A stretch of DNA of 64,000 bases, taken from Euglena gracilis (Eukaryota > Euglenida > Euglenophyceae > Euglenales). The notes beneath the pieces are model-generated. The model did not search any database and had not been told where the DNA came from. It saw only the letters and a program-made list of their open reading frames with translations. The position numbers and the translations under genes were made by a program. Shown one piece after another: positions 45,851-57,900 of the stretch; position 1 is the first letter of the stretch; each line of letters opens with the position of its first letter. The DNA lies in contig CP154954.1 in NCBI GenBank assembly GCA_039621445.1, positions 14,178,387 through 14,242,386 of the forward strand. Reading direction: 5' to 3'.

Positions 45851-47719
45851 TGGGAAAAAAAAACAAAAACGTTTCGCCCCGTCAATTTTCACAGATCCCT
45901 GTGGCCGTGGACTGGTGGAGCGTACTTGGAAACCCGAGGGGGAGACTGGGCGACCCGAGGGGGGATCCGAACCCACTCCCTGAGTCCACATCAAATCACA
46001 TTTTGCCTGAGTTGGAAATGCAAAAGTCGCACGTCCGTCGATTGGGGGTGGATATTTGTGGATCAGGAATTTTACAAATGATCCACAATACATTTAGCTG
46101 TAGAAAAAAAATAAGCTAGAAACGAGATGCAAAAAGCAATTCGGAAATTATACAGAAAATCGGTTCCAGACTAAACGATTGGGCCACCTAAAAGAAAGGT
46201 GCTGTTGCAAAATTGTCAAGAAACAGAACGTTTGTATTATTGGGAACATAAGGATTTGAAAACTACGATTCTGGCAAAAAAGGTCTCAGCTGAAAATTGA
46301 AAATTGGACCCAATATCAGAAAATTGAATCAGTTTCCAAGTAAATCTCTCAAAATCAACACACGCACATACAACAAAACCTTGCAAAAATAAAACAACCT
46401 ACACACAAAAAAAAAAGAGTTTGAGGAACAGCGTCTTATAACCGCAAATAATACACCACACTAAATTGTCCCAACCATAAGCCTGATGGGGGGGGCTCTG
46501 TGGTCTAATGGGGAAAAAATAACAATGGACACCTTCATCATTCAAGAATCCTGAATTGTCAAAAAGAAAGTGCGAGGCGAACATCCTGATATCCGGGGTT
46601 CAGACAGGGAGGCCAACTCCACGACGACATACCGACGCTGGTACTCAGCTTCCATTGGCCCCTTTCTGGAAAATGGCATCCCCACGCCTGGGTAACCGGC
46701 GGCGTGTCCCACCCTGGGAATGGAGGCGACCGAGGCAGAATACAGTGTGCCGGGGCGAGTGAGGGGCTGGTACAGTGCCCGGGGCACATGACTGGGAGGC
46801 AAATGACGACGTGGACGCCATGACGGCAATTTTCCGACGAAGGGGGAGGAGACAAGCAGACACCCCCATTTCCTTTGGGGCATTTCTGATCGACTGAGGA
46901 GGGAAACAGCAAAAAAAATTAAATACGTAAAGAATTCGTTAATCTGGGGCTTTTGTCCTTTGCCAGCCCCAGATCTGCAAGCTTGAAAAAAGCAGAAAAA
47001 ATAAAACAGCGTAAAAATATTTGAAGATATGCTTCAGATACTTTTTCAAAAAAACCAGGTCACCCCTCCAAGCACTGCCCCCTTCGCCAGGGGAGGGGGA
47101 TGTCACAGGAGTAGAGAGCGGCACACCCGACACGGAAAATGCCAGGGGGGAAAAATGCCATCTCTATGGGAACTCCTTTGTGTTTCTGCTCTGGCAGGCA
47201 ACATGGCCGAAGGCACGTTCCCACGTTGTGGGGAGTACACGTCCCCGTGGGATTGAAAGGCCTCCATGGCGGCTCTGATTGAATTTCCGAGATTTGCTTT
47301 ACATCGCTTGCAATTTTTATCCCATGGTCAGGGGGAAATGCCTGGTTCAGACAGCACTGACCGCTTCCCGGTTATTGGAACAAGAACAAAATAACCTTCG
47401 CCATTCTCCCAAACAAAATCAGTGGAATCGTGGAAATTCGCCTGTGAAGCGTCCCACAAACGGCTCCCTCCAGTACATTTGATGGTTCAGCGAGGTCAAA
47501 CCAGCACCACTGGTGCACACAAAGCGGTCAGGGTTAGGGGGGGGGGAAGGAGGTCCGACATAGCCCGGAGGCAACCCCGTGGCAGGCTGGGAAGGAGAGT
47601 CATTCAACCAGTGGCACACTTCAGATTGCAAGAGGTGTGCCCCCCAGGCATACAAGAACTGAATAGGTGCAGGGCATTTCAATGCTGAAATGCTGAGAGG
47701 TAGGCTGGACTAGGGTTTT
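45851..47719. other. No gene seen; one tRNA-like A-box/B-box pair
   Basis: At 46498-46510 TGTGGTCTAATGG matches the A-box TRGYNNARNGG, and GGGGTTCAGACAGGG at 46594 loosely matches the B-box, about 85 bp apart. Possibly a tRNA-derived SINE; no cloverleaf. The minus strand at 45960 has GGTTCGGATCC. Otherwise unremarkable. Confidence 0.35.
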
Positions 47720-47931
47720 TTTTTAAGACCGGGGGGGAGGGGGGGGAGGGGGTCGGCACCCACCCACCGACTGGGGGGGAGGGGGGGGGTCCGGGGGACC
47801 CACCCACTTTTGCCCGAAAATGCTAAAAATAGCACCTTTTTCAAAATTTTCGGCGCCTTCGGCGCCAAAAAAGATATACCCACCAGCCCCTACCCCCACC
47901 GCCCCGGGGGGGGGGGGGGGAGGGGGGTACC
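47720..47931. repeat. C/G-run module with GGCGCCTTCGGCGCC hairpin
   Basis: TTTTTTTTTAAGACCGGGGGG resembles the M5 left end, CCCACCCACC runs follow, and GGCGCCTTCGGCGCC lies at 47851-47865 before GATATACCCACC, as in M5 (GTATACCCAGCG). The right end is not found. Confidence 0.55.
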
Positions 47932-47974
47932 AGGTTTTGAATAGTGCTGAGCTCTTGATAAGCGCGCCCCCACC

Positions 47975-48292
47975 ACCGACGGTCCGGCCCGGCCCGGCCC
48001 GGCCGGCGGCCCGGCGGCCCGGCCCGGAACCCGGACGGCCGGCGGCCCGGCCCCTGAGCCCGCCCGGCGGCCCGGACGCGGCCCGGGCCCGGACCGGCCG
48101 GCCGGCCCGGCGGCCCGGCCGGCCCGGTACCGGCCGAATCGTTCTCGGGCCAAAGCCGGCCCGGACCGGCCGGCGGGCCCAGGCGGCCCGGCCCGGACCG
48201 GCCCGGCGGCCCGGCGGCCCGGACCGGCCCGGCCCGGCCCGGCCAGCGGCGGGCCGGCGCCCGCGGGCCGGCCGGCGGCCCGGCGTCCCCCC
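47975..48292. repeat. GGCCCGG-rich block
   Basis: About 300 bp of near-pure GGCCCGG/CGGCC shuffles, roughly 90% GC. Frames of 180-260 residues across it are G/P/R/A-only compositional artefacts. Confidence 0.85.
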
Positions 48293-48504
48293 AGCCAATC
48301 GTTTCGGGCGGCCCAAAATTTTTTTTCGATTTTTTTCGACTTTTTTGACCTGGGTTTGACCCAAAGTCAATGGGTCGGCGGCCCAAAACGGGGCGCTGGC
48401 GGGTCGAAAAACGCTCATTTTCGGCTCAAAAACAGTTTTTCCGGGTCCGGGAGGCCAAAAAACATCGTTTTCGGCAAAATTTTTTTTCGATTTTTTCCGA
48501 CCCG

Positions 48505-49365
48505 TTGACATTGGTTACATTGGTCATGATGGTTATCATTGGTTGACCCATGATGGCCATCATGACCACTGATGGCCATCATGGCCCATGATGGCCATCA
48601 TGGCCCATGATGGCCATCATGGGTCGTGATGGCCATCATTGGTCGTGATGGGCATCATGGGTCATGATGGCCATCATTGGTCGTGATGGTCATCATTGGT
48701 CATGATGGGCATCATGGGTCCTGATGGCCATCATGGGTCCTGATGGCCATCATTGGTCCTGATGGCCATCATTGGTCCTGATGGCCATCATTGGTCCTGA
48801 TGGCCATCATTGGTCCTGATGGCCATCATTGGTCCTGATGGCCATCATTGGTCATGATGGGCATCATTGGTCCTGATGGCCATCATTGGTCCTGATGGCC
48901 ATCATTGGTCCTGATGGCCATCATTGGTCCTGATGGCCATCATTGGTCCTGATGGCCATCATTGGTCATGATGGGCCTCAGGGGTCATGATGGCCATCAT
49001 TGGTCATGATGGCCATCATTGGTCATGATGGCCATCATTGGTCCTGATGGCCATCATTGGTCCTGATGGCCATCATTGGTCCTGATGGCCATCATTGGTC
49101 ATGATGGGCCTCAGGGGTCATGATGGCCATCATTGGTCATGATGGCCATCATTGGTCATGATGGCCATCATTGGTCATGATGGCCATCATGTGTCATGAT
49201 GGCCATCATTGGTCATGATGGGCATCATGGGTTATGATGGCCATCATTGGTCCTGATGGCCATCATTGGTCATGATGGCCATCATTGCCCATGATGGTCA
49301 TCATGGGTCATCATGCACATTATGACCCATATCATGCACATTATGACACGGGCCATGATGGCCAT
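48505..49365 (+). repeat. Palindromic 19-bp satellite
   Basis: About 40 tandem copies of TGATGGCCATCATTGGTCC and variants (GGTCATGATGG, GGGCATCATGG). Each unit carries the 12-bp palindrome TGATGGCCATCA. Local higher-order blocks occur: runs of the GGTCC variant alternate with GGTCATGATGGGCCTCAGG at about 48.97 and 49.10 kb. Confidence 0.95.
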
Positions 49366-49367
49366 TA

Positions 49368-50225
49368 TGGTCGAAAAACGCCCATTTTCGGCTCGAAAAC
49401 CCCTTTTCCGGGTCCAGGAGGCCAAAAAACATCGTTTCGGGCAAAAAAAATTTTTTCGATTTTTTTCGACTTTTTTGACCCGGTTTTGGCCCGAAGTCAA
49501 TGGGTTGGCGGCCCAGAACGGGGCGCTGGCGGGTCGAAAAACGCTCATTTTCGGCTCACAGTTTTTCCGGGTCCGGGAGGCCAAAAAACGTCGTTTTGGG
49601 CAAAAAAATGTTTTTCGATTTTTTTCGACTTTTTTGACCCGGTTTTGGCCCGAAGTCAATGGGTTGGCGGCCCAGAACGGGGTGCTGGCGGGTCGAAAAA
49701 CGCTCATTTTCGGCTCAAAAACAGTTTTTCCAGGTCCGGGAGGCCAAAAAACATCGTTTTGGGCAAAAAAAATTTTTCGATTTTTTTCGATTTTTTTGGC
49801 CGAAAATGGCTAAATCGAACAGTGGAAAACGTGTACAAAATGGCCAAAATTGGCCGAAAAACGGCCGTATCTCGGGCTAGGCGGTGAGCTGCGATGAAAC
49901 CAAAATCACAGTAGATAGAGCGTTCCAAGGGCTTCAAATTAGGTCTCTGGACATTTCCTTTGATTTTGCATCATTTTCGAGAAATTTTGAAAACATCGAT
50001 TTTTTGACCCCCCACCCCCCGAAAACGGCTAAGTCGAACAGAGGGAAAAGTGTACAAAACGGCCAGCTGCGCCGAAAACGGCCGTATCTCGGGCTAGGCG
50101 GGGCGTTGCGGGGAAATCAAAATACCCGTAGATGGGGCGTTCCAAGGGCTTCAATTTAGGTCTCCGGACATTTCCTTTGATTTTGCTTCATTTTGGAGAT
50201 ATTTTGAAAATTGACATTTTTTGGC
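49368..50225. repeat. Family C tandem monomers and inverted family B monomers
   Basis: Three C monomers start near 49.37, 49.49 and 49.65 kb (CCCGAAGTCAATGGGTTGGC spaced about 157 bp). Two B monomers in reverse follow (TTTGATTTTGC, GGCGTTCCAAGGGCTTCAA, CGTATCTCGGGCTAGGCGG). Confidence 0.85.
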
Positions 50226-50540
50226 CGTCCAAAGGGGGGGGGGGGCTTATCCAGGGGGGGTTGGCGAATCCTACCCAGTTTGGACCCCTTCGCGCGTGAA
50301 TAACTCGGGCCTGGCGGGGAGTTGGGGGTCAAACCCAGGTGATTCGGAAACTAGGAATCCAGTCGCTCGTGACTGAAAAATTTTTTTTCGGGAACGGGGC
50401 CGGGATCATGGTGATAATCCGCCGGTTCCCGAGGTGGCCCCGAGGGGGGGGGGGAGGGGGGGGGGTTCGGGGGGGGGTTTTCCCCCAGTGGTAAGCTTCG
50501 CTCTTACCCATAAAGGGATAAGAGCTCAGCGACAAGGGAC

Positions 50541-51349
50541 CCCCCCCTACCCCCCCCTCCGCCCCCTCCGCCCCCGGGGGAGAGGCTCCAAGACTAAAAA
50601 AACCCCTGGGCTGGACATTGAGTGCGTAGGTTGGGGGAACTGCATCCCTGGGGTCTGGGCGAGCCCTTTTCTGTTTTGAGTTGAGTTTTGAATTTTGTGT
50701 CACCGGGGCGCAAAATGCCACCCTCTGCCTCCGGTGGCCTCGTCTGGTGCCCTAATTGACCAGGTTTTGATCAACAGCTATTGCTGCAAATCATCAAAGA
50801 CAAAAAATGGCGCATAACAACAGCATTATTAAGTGTTTTCATATTTTTCAATATATTGAAATATATACTCAAAAGATTCACCGAAAAGTCCCAACAAGTC
50901 CCAATGTATTTGAACTTTGTTTGCTTGTTTTACCAACCGGGTCCAACTGCCAACCGGTGGACCCCCCCCCTTTCTTTAGCCAACACTTTGTTCAAGCCAG
51001 CACTTTTTTCCAGTTGGGGAACCCCCAGCAGGAAAGACCTCTGAAATGCTCGCAAACATCGCAATCTTTGAGATACACGTATAATTAGAATGTAAAAAAA
51101 AATTACACAAGCACCATCTGAGAGCACGGAGCAACCTTCACTATATTCAACTCGCTTTTGAGCAGCAACTGAAGACTTTTTTGCAATTATTTGGTAGACA
51201 TGATGTGTGCTGCGTCTTGTCTTCGGCAAACCCCATTTTGTGGCCTGTGGGATGGTTCCACATTTCAGTTTCAGGATTTATACCAGAACACATCGAAACG
51301 TGTGTGAACGCGAGTTAAAAGAAATTTTTAAGGAATTATTCCCCCCCAC
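50541..51349. other. No gene seen
   Basis: G/C runs to 50.58 kb, then AT-rich unique sequence. TTGACCAGGTTTTGATCAA (50757) echoes the composite-element terminus and is itself palindromic. Confidence 0.45.
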
Positions 51350-52004
51350 CAAGCACCTATGGTCATCCAGAATCCCAGACGCAGTCACGCTCAGTCATGC
51401 CCAGTCACGCTCACTCACAACCAGTCCACACACAGAAATCCCAGTTTCAGAAAAGGTCAAAACAGGCCAAAAGTGGTCAAGGTCAACAGTGGGTAAAAAT
51501 GACTGAAAATACTCCAAAACAGGCATAAATACAAACGGCCAAAGATGGCCAGAAGCGGACAAAAAGGGAGAAGAAAGGATAAATGGGGCCAAACGTGGCT
51601 AGATGTGGCCGAAATCACGCCCAGTCATGGAACCTTACCTTAACACCTATGCGACCACACCTCCGGGGGGATTTCGAGAGTGGGTGGGTGGGTTGCCGAA
51701 GAAGCAAAAAAATGCTGCGAAATTCTGACCCATGGCGCACCCCCCCCCCGGTGGTTCCAGAGGCCCCGTCGATTTTGGCCGGATTTTGGGTGGGCAGGTG
51801 GGTGTTAACCATCCTGGGGGGGGGTCATGGATTGGTCATTTTTTCCAAAAAAAAAAAGTGGGTGTGTGGGTAGGCCCGGGAAAAAGTTCCCCCCCCCAGT
51901 CACTAAATGAATGTATGCACGGAACCCCACCTATGAGTGACAGCAAAGCCAGTCGCCCCACTCATGAACAGTGCGCCCAGTAGTGCCCAGTCATTTAATA
52001 GGTG
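51350..52004. mobile_element. M2/M8-type element with CCAGTCACGC decamers
   Basis: Left end CAAGCACCTATGG (51350), decamers GCAGTCACGC, TCAGTCATGC, CCAGTCACGC near 51381-51420, an interior of CCAAAAGTGG-type sequence, hinge GGAACCCCACCTATGAG (51921), more GCCCAGT units and an AATAGGTG end. No target duplication fits this right end, so it is diverged or recombined. A CCCACC/GGGTGGG module at 51.65-51.90 kb may be nested. Confidence 0.6.
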
Positions 52005-53225
52005 TTTTCCTGCAAACTTTTGCAAAAAGCATGTATGCATGCATTCATGCTTTTAAGAGGAGTGTGCCACTGGGAGAAAAACCTAGATCCCGCGGGTATA
52101 TGAACGTAGCGGAGCACACAAACCTCACAACTTCCTCCAGTTGGATGGGCCAAAATCAAGCATGGGACCAAAATAAAAAAACATCATGGTTCAGTGAACT
52201 CCTGTGCATTTGATGAAAACTATTGGACATAAACAAATCCTGTGAAAAAAAATGTTGGACAAAATATTGTCTGGTATGGATGCAAAACCCTGTTCTGAGG
52301 AAATACAATAGCGCTGATTCCAAACAGCTCAAAAACTTCAAAAATTGAAAAAAATATATTATTATATTATTTATTATAGAATTAAATAATTATATATATT
52401 ACAATATAATATATACATATATATACACACATTCATCGTGGGACAATTGCTCAAAGCAAACGTGCTAAATAGAGCTGAAGGTGTGGGGAAATCACTTATT
52501 TTTTCAATTCAATTGCTTGCCTTTTTAATAAAATTTAACAGAATGTTCCAGGTGCCTCGGTTTTAGGTCCTTGCAGGAGAAGCTTGCTGAAGCCATGAGC
52601 ATGGATCCCACCCCATATAAGAAGAGACAATCATTTGCCACATAAACCATTCAAGCCGTTGGAATCCATTTCACATTTTCAGGAGGTCAAAAAGTCATTC
52701 AAGCTGTTTCAAGCTCCACTCACAACAAAAACATTCAATGGGTCATAACACATTCGCGCCGCAATTTTTTTTCCATTTTGGGCCATTTTGGGCCATTTTA
52801 GGTCATTTTGGGTCATTTTTAGGCCATTTTAGGCCTTATTAGGCCATTTTTTGCTGTAACTGCTTGGTTGCAATGTGTACGATCAGATATCAATGTAGTT
52901 TTATCTTCACACAAATGGGCACTAAATGGGCTTGCTTGTTTGTCAAATGGGCAGGTTGCACAACCATCGTCCACCATATCCACCGGTTGCCATCCACTTT
53001 CACAGAAATCATCACCTGATGGCTTCAGTTTGCGGACCCCCATCAACAGCGGGTCAAAAATTGTTTAGGCCATGTTCGGCCATTTTAACTATAGGTGCTC
53101 GCACGCGGGTTGATCCCAACCAAGGAAACCCATAGAAAAGCCAGCAAAAGCCAAAAGCAAAGGCAGCTGTGGTAAACAGCCCATGGAGGAAACTACTGAG
53201 CAGGATTCCCTGCAGCTTCCGCACC
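52005..53225. other. No confident gene
   Basis: 52.36-52.43 kb is TA-rich. 52.77-52.86 kb is GGCCATTTTAGG quasi-tandem. A minus-strand frame at 53046-52819 (PVDMVDDGCATCPFDKQ) looks protein-like in part but has no recognised relatives. Confidence 0.35.
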
Positions 53226-54190
53226 ACACCTCAATGGTAGCAAGCTTGCCGCACGGCTTCCGGGCAGCGACTCCCAAAGGAATGCGGAGAGACTTCTTCA
53301 GAATCAGAGTTTTTGGGGCTTCTGGTGAATTCGCACTCTCTTTCTACTCCGAAGCATACCGAGATTCGGTCTGGATTCCTCTCCCCAAATGCAAAAATTA
53401 CGAAATCATGGCTATGCACAAAATCCGCACATAACTCTCGTGACTCACCAGGTTTGACTTCAAAATTAACTCACCAATTCAGCATTTCAGAACAGCTGAA
53501 GAAGCCTGGGCCCGAAGCAGGGGAAAACGTGGGAAGCTGTACAATTAGGTGTCGGCGGGGCGATTGGTTGATGGACGCAGGCTGAACCAGTCACACTCAC
53601 TACTTCTGAAAGCCCCCTCCTTGTCCCAGAATTTCAGGGGGTCGTACACAAAAATATTGCAAACCCCCCAAATATAATAGCCCGCCCCAAAAAAAACCCG
53701 CAAAATGGTACCATTCAGGAGAAAGCAGAAAAATTTTGTTGGGGATATAACGGTTTTCACCAGAAAAAGTCAATTTGCACAATGATAACAACATACGTGT
53801 CAACATGTATTTTCATTGCGCATCCTGAACATGTTGGGGGTTAGCTGCAGGTAAGATTCTCATTCAGATTGACCATCGAAACCAATCGAACTCAATAGAT
53901 GGACCAATCCAACTCAAATAAAATGGACTGCTACAACAAATGATGCAGCCAGTGGGGGACGCTTCAGCAGGTTGCCATGGTTCCACGATGGGTTGGAAAG
54001 GCGCCATGCCGCGAAAGCTGCATTGTGCCAAATCTTCCAGTATCTTGTCCCATCAAGCAGTGACGGTTCACACCTGACCCACCATCGTTGGTTGACCACT
54101 TTCCAAAGGGGAATGTGAAATGCACTGGGATCCACGCAGGTTGATTTTTATTGTGCAATAATATTTCATAGACCCCCCCTCCCAAAGCCA
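53226..54190. repeat. Long dispersed repeat, copy 1 (pair of 62.77-63.79 kb)
   Basis: Shared blocks in order: CAAGCTTGCCGCACGGCTTC, GGAGAGACTTCTT, GCTGTACAATTAGGTG, GGCGATTGGTTGATGGACGC, CAAAAATATTGCAAA, ACCATCGTTGGTTGACCACT. Roughly 1 kb at perhaps 75-80% identity by eye. Neither copy keeps an obvious frame throughout; class unknown. Confidence 0.85.
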
Positions 54191-54707
54191 AATGGACACG
54201 AAAATGAAATCCACTGGTGAGAGTGTGATCAAAAACTGTGTTTTGCTTTATTTTCTTGTTTGATTCCCTATGTGTGTTTTGAGGTGCCTACTCACCCACC
54301 CCTTGCCCAATGAAAAGGGGTCCGGGCCTTCCAGTTTGTTAGATTTTATAGCAATCCAACCCATACACTCACGCTGCAGGGTTGGAGTGCAGTTCAGTCA
54401 ACACTGCACACAGACCCACAAACAAAGCACCCTCTGTTACCACAGGCAAAGACATGGCACGGTCAAAGTGGTCGCAGTGCAACGAATGAGGTAGGAAGGA
54501 AGAAAGTGTTGCCTTACTATACTCCAGCAAGCAAGTGGAACGAAAATTAAATTTGAAAAACTTGGTTAGATTGCAGGTGTAAAGGTGCAGGACCAAAGCA
54601 GCCGAATCAAGTGCCAGTGAAAAACCAACGTGGTGGTACAATTTGCAATGAAAAATCAACACCTGCAATCAAAAACTAAATGCACAAACACACACGCACG
54701 CACACGC

Positions 54708-54768
<61 letters not shown>

Positions 54769-57036
54769 AACACACACACACATTGCATTATGAGAGCCAA
54801 GCTCTGCCTTGGGGTCCGAAAATTAGCCACTAGAAAAGCCACTAGCTGGACCACTCTCTGCTGGGAGGTCCGGGGTTTGGGTCCCCCAGGTCTTCCAACT
54901 GGAAAACTCATCCCAACTGGCTGCTGGCCCAGGTGGAGACGGGTTTTTGGGGTGTTTTTTTTCCCTTTTTTCGACTGGTTTTGTTCCAAAAAAAATAATA
55001 ATAATAATACACAAAAATTGCAAAACGGCCATTTTTTGGCAGGTTTTGGCCAGTCAATTTTTCTGGTGCTTCGCGCTGGTCACTTTTTTATTATTATAAA
55101 AAAACACCTAGCCTGCAAGCAGAATTCCCCCAGGGGTCCAAGCCAAATTTGGACTAGCTGCAGTCGACCCCCCCCAGGGTTGTACTGTGAAACCTCATGG
55201 GGGAGCCTGATCACCAGGAATGGGGTTGCATTGTTAATTGGCGTTCAGCCTGGTCTGAACGTTTTCTCAACACCCAACAACCTCCCATCCCCCTGTCCAA
55301 CGAACATGAATGTTCGTCCAGCGACGAGGGAGGCGGTCGCTAAACCATTTTTTTTTGTCTCTGACCAGGAGTGGGGTCGACCAGGTTATGAAGAGAGCGG
55401 GCAGGGGGGGGGGCTGCTGGACACCCACGGAGGGGGTGGGGTTGTACTTTCTCCTGGGAAAAAAAGGACGGAAAATTTTCGGACTTGAAAAAGGCCTACA
55501 ATTGTGTTTTCCTGTTTGTTTGTGTGTATTTCTGGCGCAAAGAGCAGGAGGACAAACATTTTTTTTTTAGTTCCTGGGGGGTCCCAGACCCCAACAGTCT
55601 GAAGACGGGAGGAGTGGTCTGGAACACCCCTGTACAAACACTTCACCTCTCAAAAATAACACGCGGGGGTCCGTTTCCAAAAATGCTAGAATTTTTTAAC
55701 TTCATCATTTTTTGTCAAGAATTGAGCAGGGTTCGGTAGTCCAGGGAACCTTTTCTAGTGGCCAGCTAAAGGGACCCCCAGGCAGGGATAGACGGGAAGC
55801 CTTCCAGTTTTGAATTTGATGGGAATCTGAACCACCCCTGGGGGTGACGTGGCAGCCCCCCGTTGGGAGGGGGTGTCTGGACCGCAAAACACCCCCTCCT
55901 CGGCAGGTTTCAAAAGATGCGAAAAATTTTCCTCCGGTGCTACGCCCAAAGACATCCCAGATAGAAACGAGGGATTGTTGGGGTAAACCCCCCAGTTTTT
56001 CCAGGAAAAAATCACCGTCCCCGACTCTTCGCACCAGGGGGCTAATTTTTGCTCATCGCAGGGAGGGGGGCATTGATATCGGAGGACTTCAGAAAAATTG
56101 CGGGTAAATTGCTGAAAAATTGCGGGAATTGCGGGAAAGTTGCGCAAAAAAATGCGAAATTTCGGTTTTGGTAATTAACACACTGCTGCTGGAGGGGGCA
56201 GAAAAAAATTCACAAAATTCCTCATTTTGCAATATCGATGGAAATTTTGAGCCGTAATTCACATCCTTCGTAAGAGAAATTGGCATCCTTCCACCAAAAA
56301 AGTCCATAAGCAGGACTTCTGGCATTTTGATAACATGCTGTTTCTGCAGAAGATATTGGGGAAAGCCGAAAAAGGCACGATAATCGCCAAATTTTGTCAA
56401 AAATTGAAAATATTGGAAATTTCGGCAAATTTGCAACAAAATAACACCTCGGTTCCCTTGTGGAACGTTCAAGGAATTGCCGGAATTCATTGTGGAACGG
56501 GAAAAACATTTTGTGGGATAATTGAGAGAAAAATGCGAAAGTTGTGGAAAAACTGCGAAAAACTACGGAAATTGGTAACATTGCACATATCAATTCCTCC
56601 CCTGTCGCTCGGTTCATGATGACTTTTGGGGGTGCATTATTGGATTGGGTCATACCAATTGGGAGTATTAATACCCTGGGGTCCACAAAATAGTGGAGAG
56701 AAGGGGAGCCCAGATCGGGGAAAACTTCGCCATATTTGAAATTCACCTCCTGCGAAGCTGCTTTTAAAAATTCAAGCCAAGACATTTTGAGCAACGTGTT
56801 GTCATTGTTTTATTTTGATGTTTTGTCATTTTACTGTTTTCATTAGCAAAAAAAATCAAAAAATAAATATACACGACCAAAACTATCCAAATAGATCGCA
56901 TTGGACCTGAAGAGGGGGAGGTCGTTGCACATAACCTCATCTTGAATCCATTTCAGCAAATCTTCGTTTTCAGGTGTTCAACTGACATGATTTGTGAATT
57001 GACGAGCTGACCACAGAAACACACACGTCACCGAAG
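54191..57036. other. No gene seen; CA microsatellite and short repeat
   Basis: (CA)n at 54707-54782. 55.33-55.50 kb (TTTCTCCTGGGAAAAA, GGAAAATTTTCGGACTTGAA) matches 63.84-63.97 kb. GGTGCTTCGCGCTGG hairpin at 55065. 56.09-56.16 kb has ATTGCGGG quasi-repeats. Confidence 0.5.
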
Positions 57037-57303
57037 CTACATTTCGTCAAACAGGAAAAACTGCCTGTTTTCATCAAGAATGTGTGTGCAGAGAGTGGTC
57101 CAGTGCTCCATTGGTGTGCTTCTGACGATGGGGGTTTGGATGGGCGTGCAGAAAACGGTCAGCAGCAGCACAACAGGAACTAACGTGTTGTTCACACAAG
57201 ACACCCGCCTGCGCTGGGACGGCAGCGGCGAAGTGCATTTGACTGTTTGAGAAGGCTTCCAAGGCAGCCAACCCAGCGTTGGACACACAAGGCGGTGGTC
57301 CAT
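57037..57303 (-). CDS. Doubtful 88-residue open frame
   Basis: Starts MDHRLVCPTLGWLPWKPSQT and ends with HILDENRQFFLFDEM. It has a hydrophobic stretch (LVPVVLLLTVFC). No family recognised, no splice context. Confidence 0.15.
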   Translation of the reverse strand: MDHRLVCPTLGWLPWKPSQTVKCTSPLPSQRRRVSCVNNTLVPVVLLLTVFCTPIQTPIVRSTPMEHWTTLCTHILDENRQFFLFDEM

Positions 57304-57892
57304 CTAATCCTTGCGGTTTGAGGAGCCGGGGAGTGACCCCCCCCCCGCGCCTAAACTGTGGCGTGGCGGATTATCGGTGCGGCACAAAAGAACGAGGAGA
57401 TTAAAAACAAAACAAGGCCCCGCAAAATAGGATGTGGCTGATACAGTAAAAACAAAAAAAAGGAGTTTCTCCTTCTATTATCCAGCCCCAATTCTGCTGT
57501 CAGAAAAAGTTTTGCCTGTGCGAAATACCAGAAGATGTATTGCCTTGATGGGAACAAGAGTAAGACACATCACCAAAGAACTCTGATATCAAACCAGCTA
57601 ATGACCAGAAGCTTTTTTCCCCCCGAGAACCTGGGCGGAGGAAAAAAAAAGGCGCCAGGAGTTCTGAATCAAAACAGAGAGGCTCGAAATTACCAAAAGA
57701 AGGAAAGAGTTTAAAAAAATAAAATAAATAAAATACCCAAAAACGATCAGATCAAAAAAAATAAACCCTGTTTCCAAATTTCTGTTCTTGGAAGCTTCAG
57801 CTGCTGTGGCAATGCTTTGGTCTTCCTGCCTGCGATACTCCAACATGGCAACCGTCGAAATGTGTCCAATTCCTAGGCGGAGGGGGAGGGTG
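57304..57892. other. No gene seen
   Basis: AT-rich sequence up to the 8-bp target duplication of M8. Confidence 0.5.
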
Positions 57893-57900
57893 GATGGGAC

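Larger units (their letters stand above)
47932..50540 (-). mobile_element. Composite repeat element, copy B (inverted relative to copy A)
   Basis: In reverse of copy A: CAGGTTTTGAATAGTGCTG terminus, GC-rich block, family C monomer, satellite, C monomers, inverted B monomers (49.80-50.22), then AATCCAGTCGCTCGTGAC and GGTAAGCTTCGCTCTTACC with AGAGCTCAGCGAC. It lacks M2, supporting M2 as a later insertion in copy A. Confidence 0.6.

Noticed and set aside
46489-46605. tRNA gene
   Set aside because: A-box good but B-box imperfect, spacing about 85 bp and no cloverleaf; at most a SINE relic.
47723-48511. Open frames of 180-260 residues across the GC-rich block on both strands
   Set aside because: They consist of G, P, R and A only and exist in all frames because of GGCCCGG low complexity; no splice or domain evidence.
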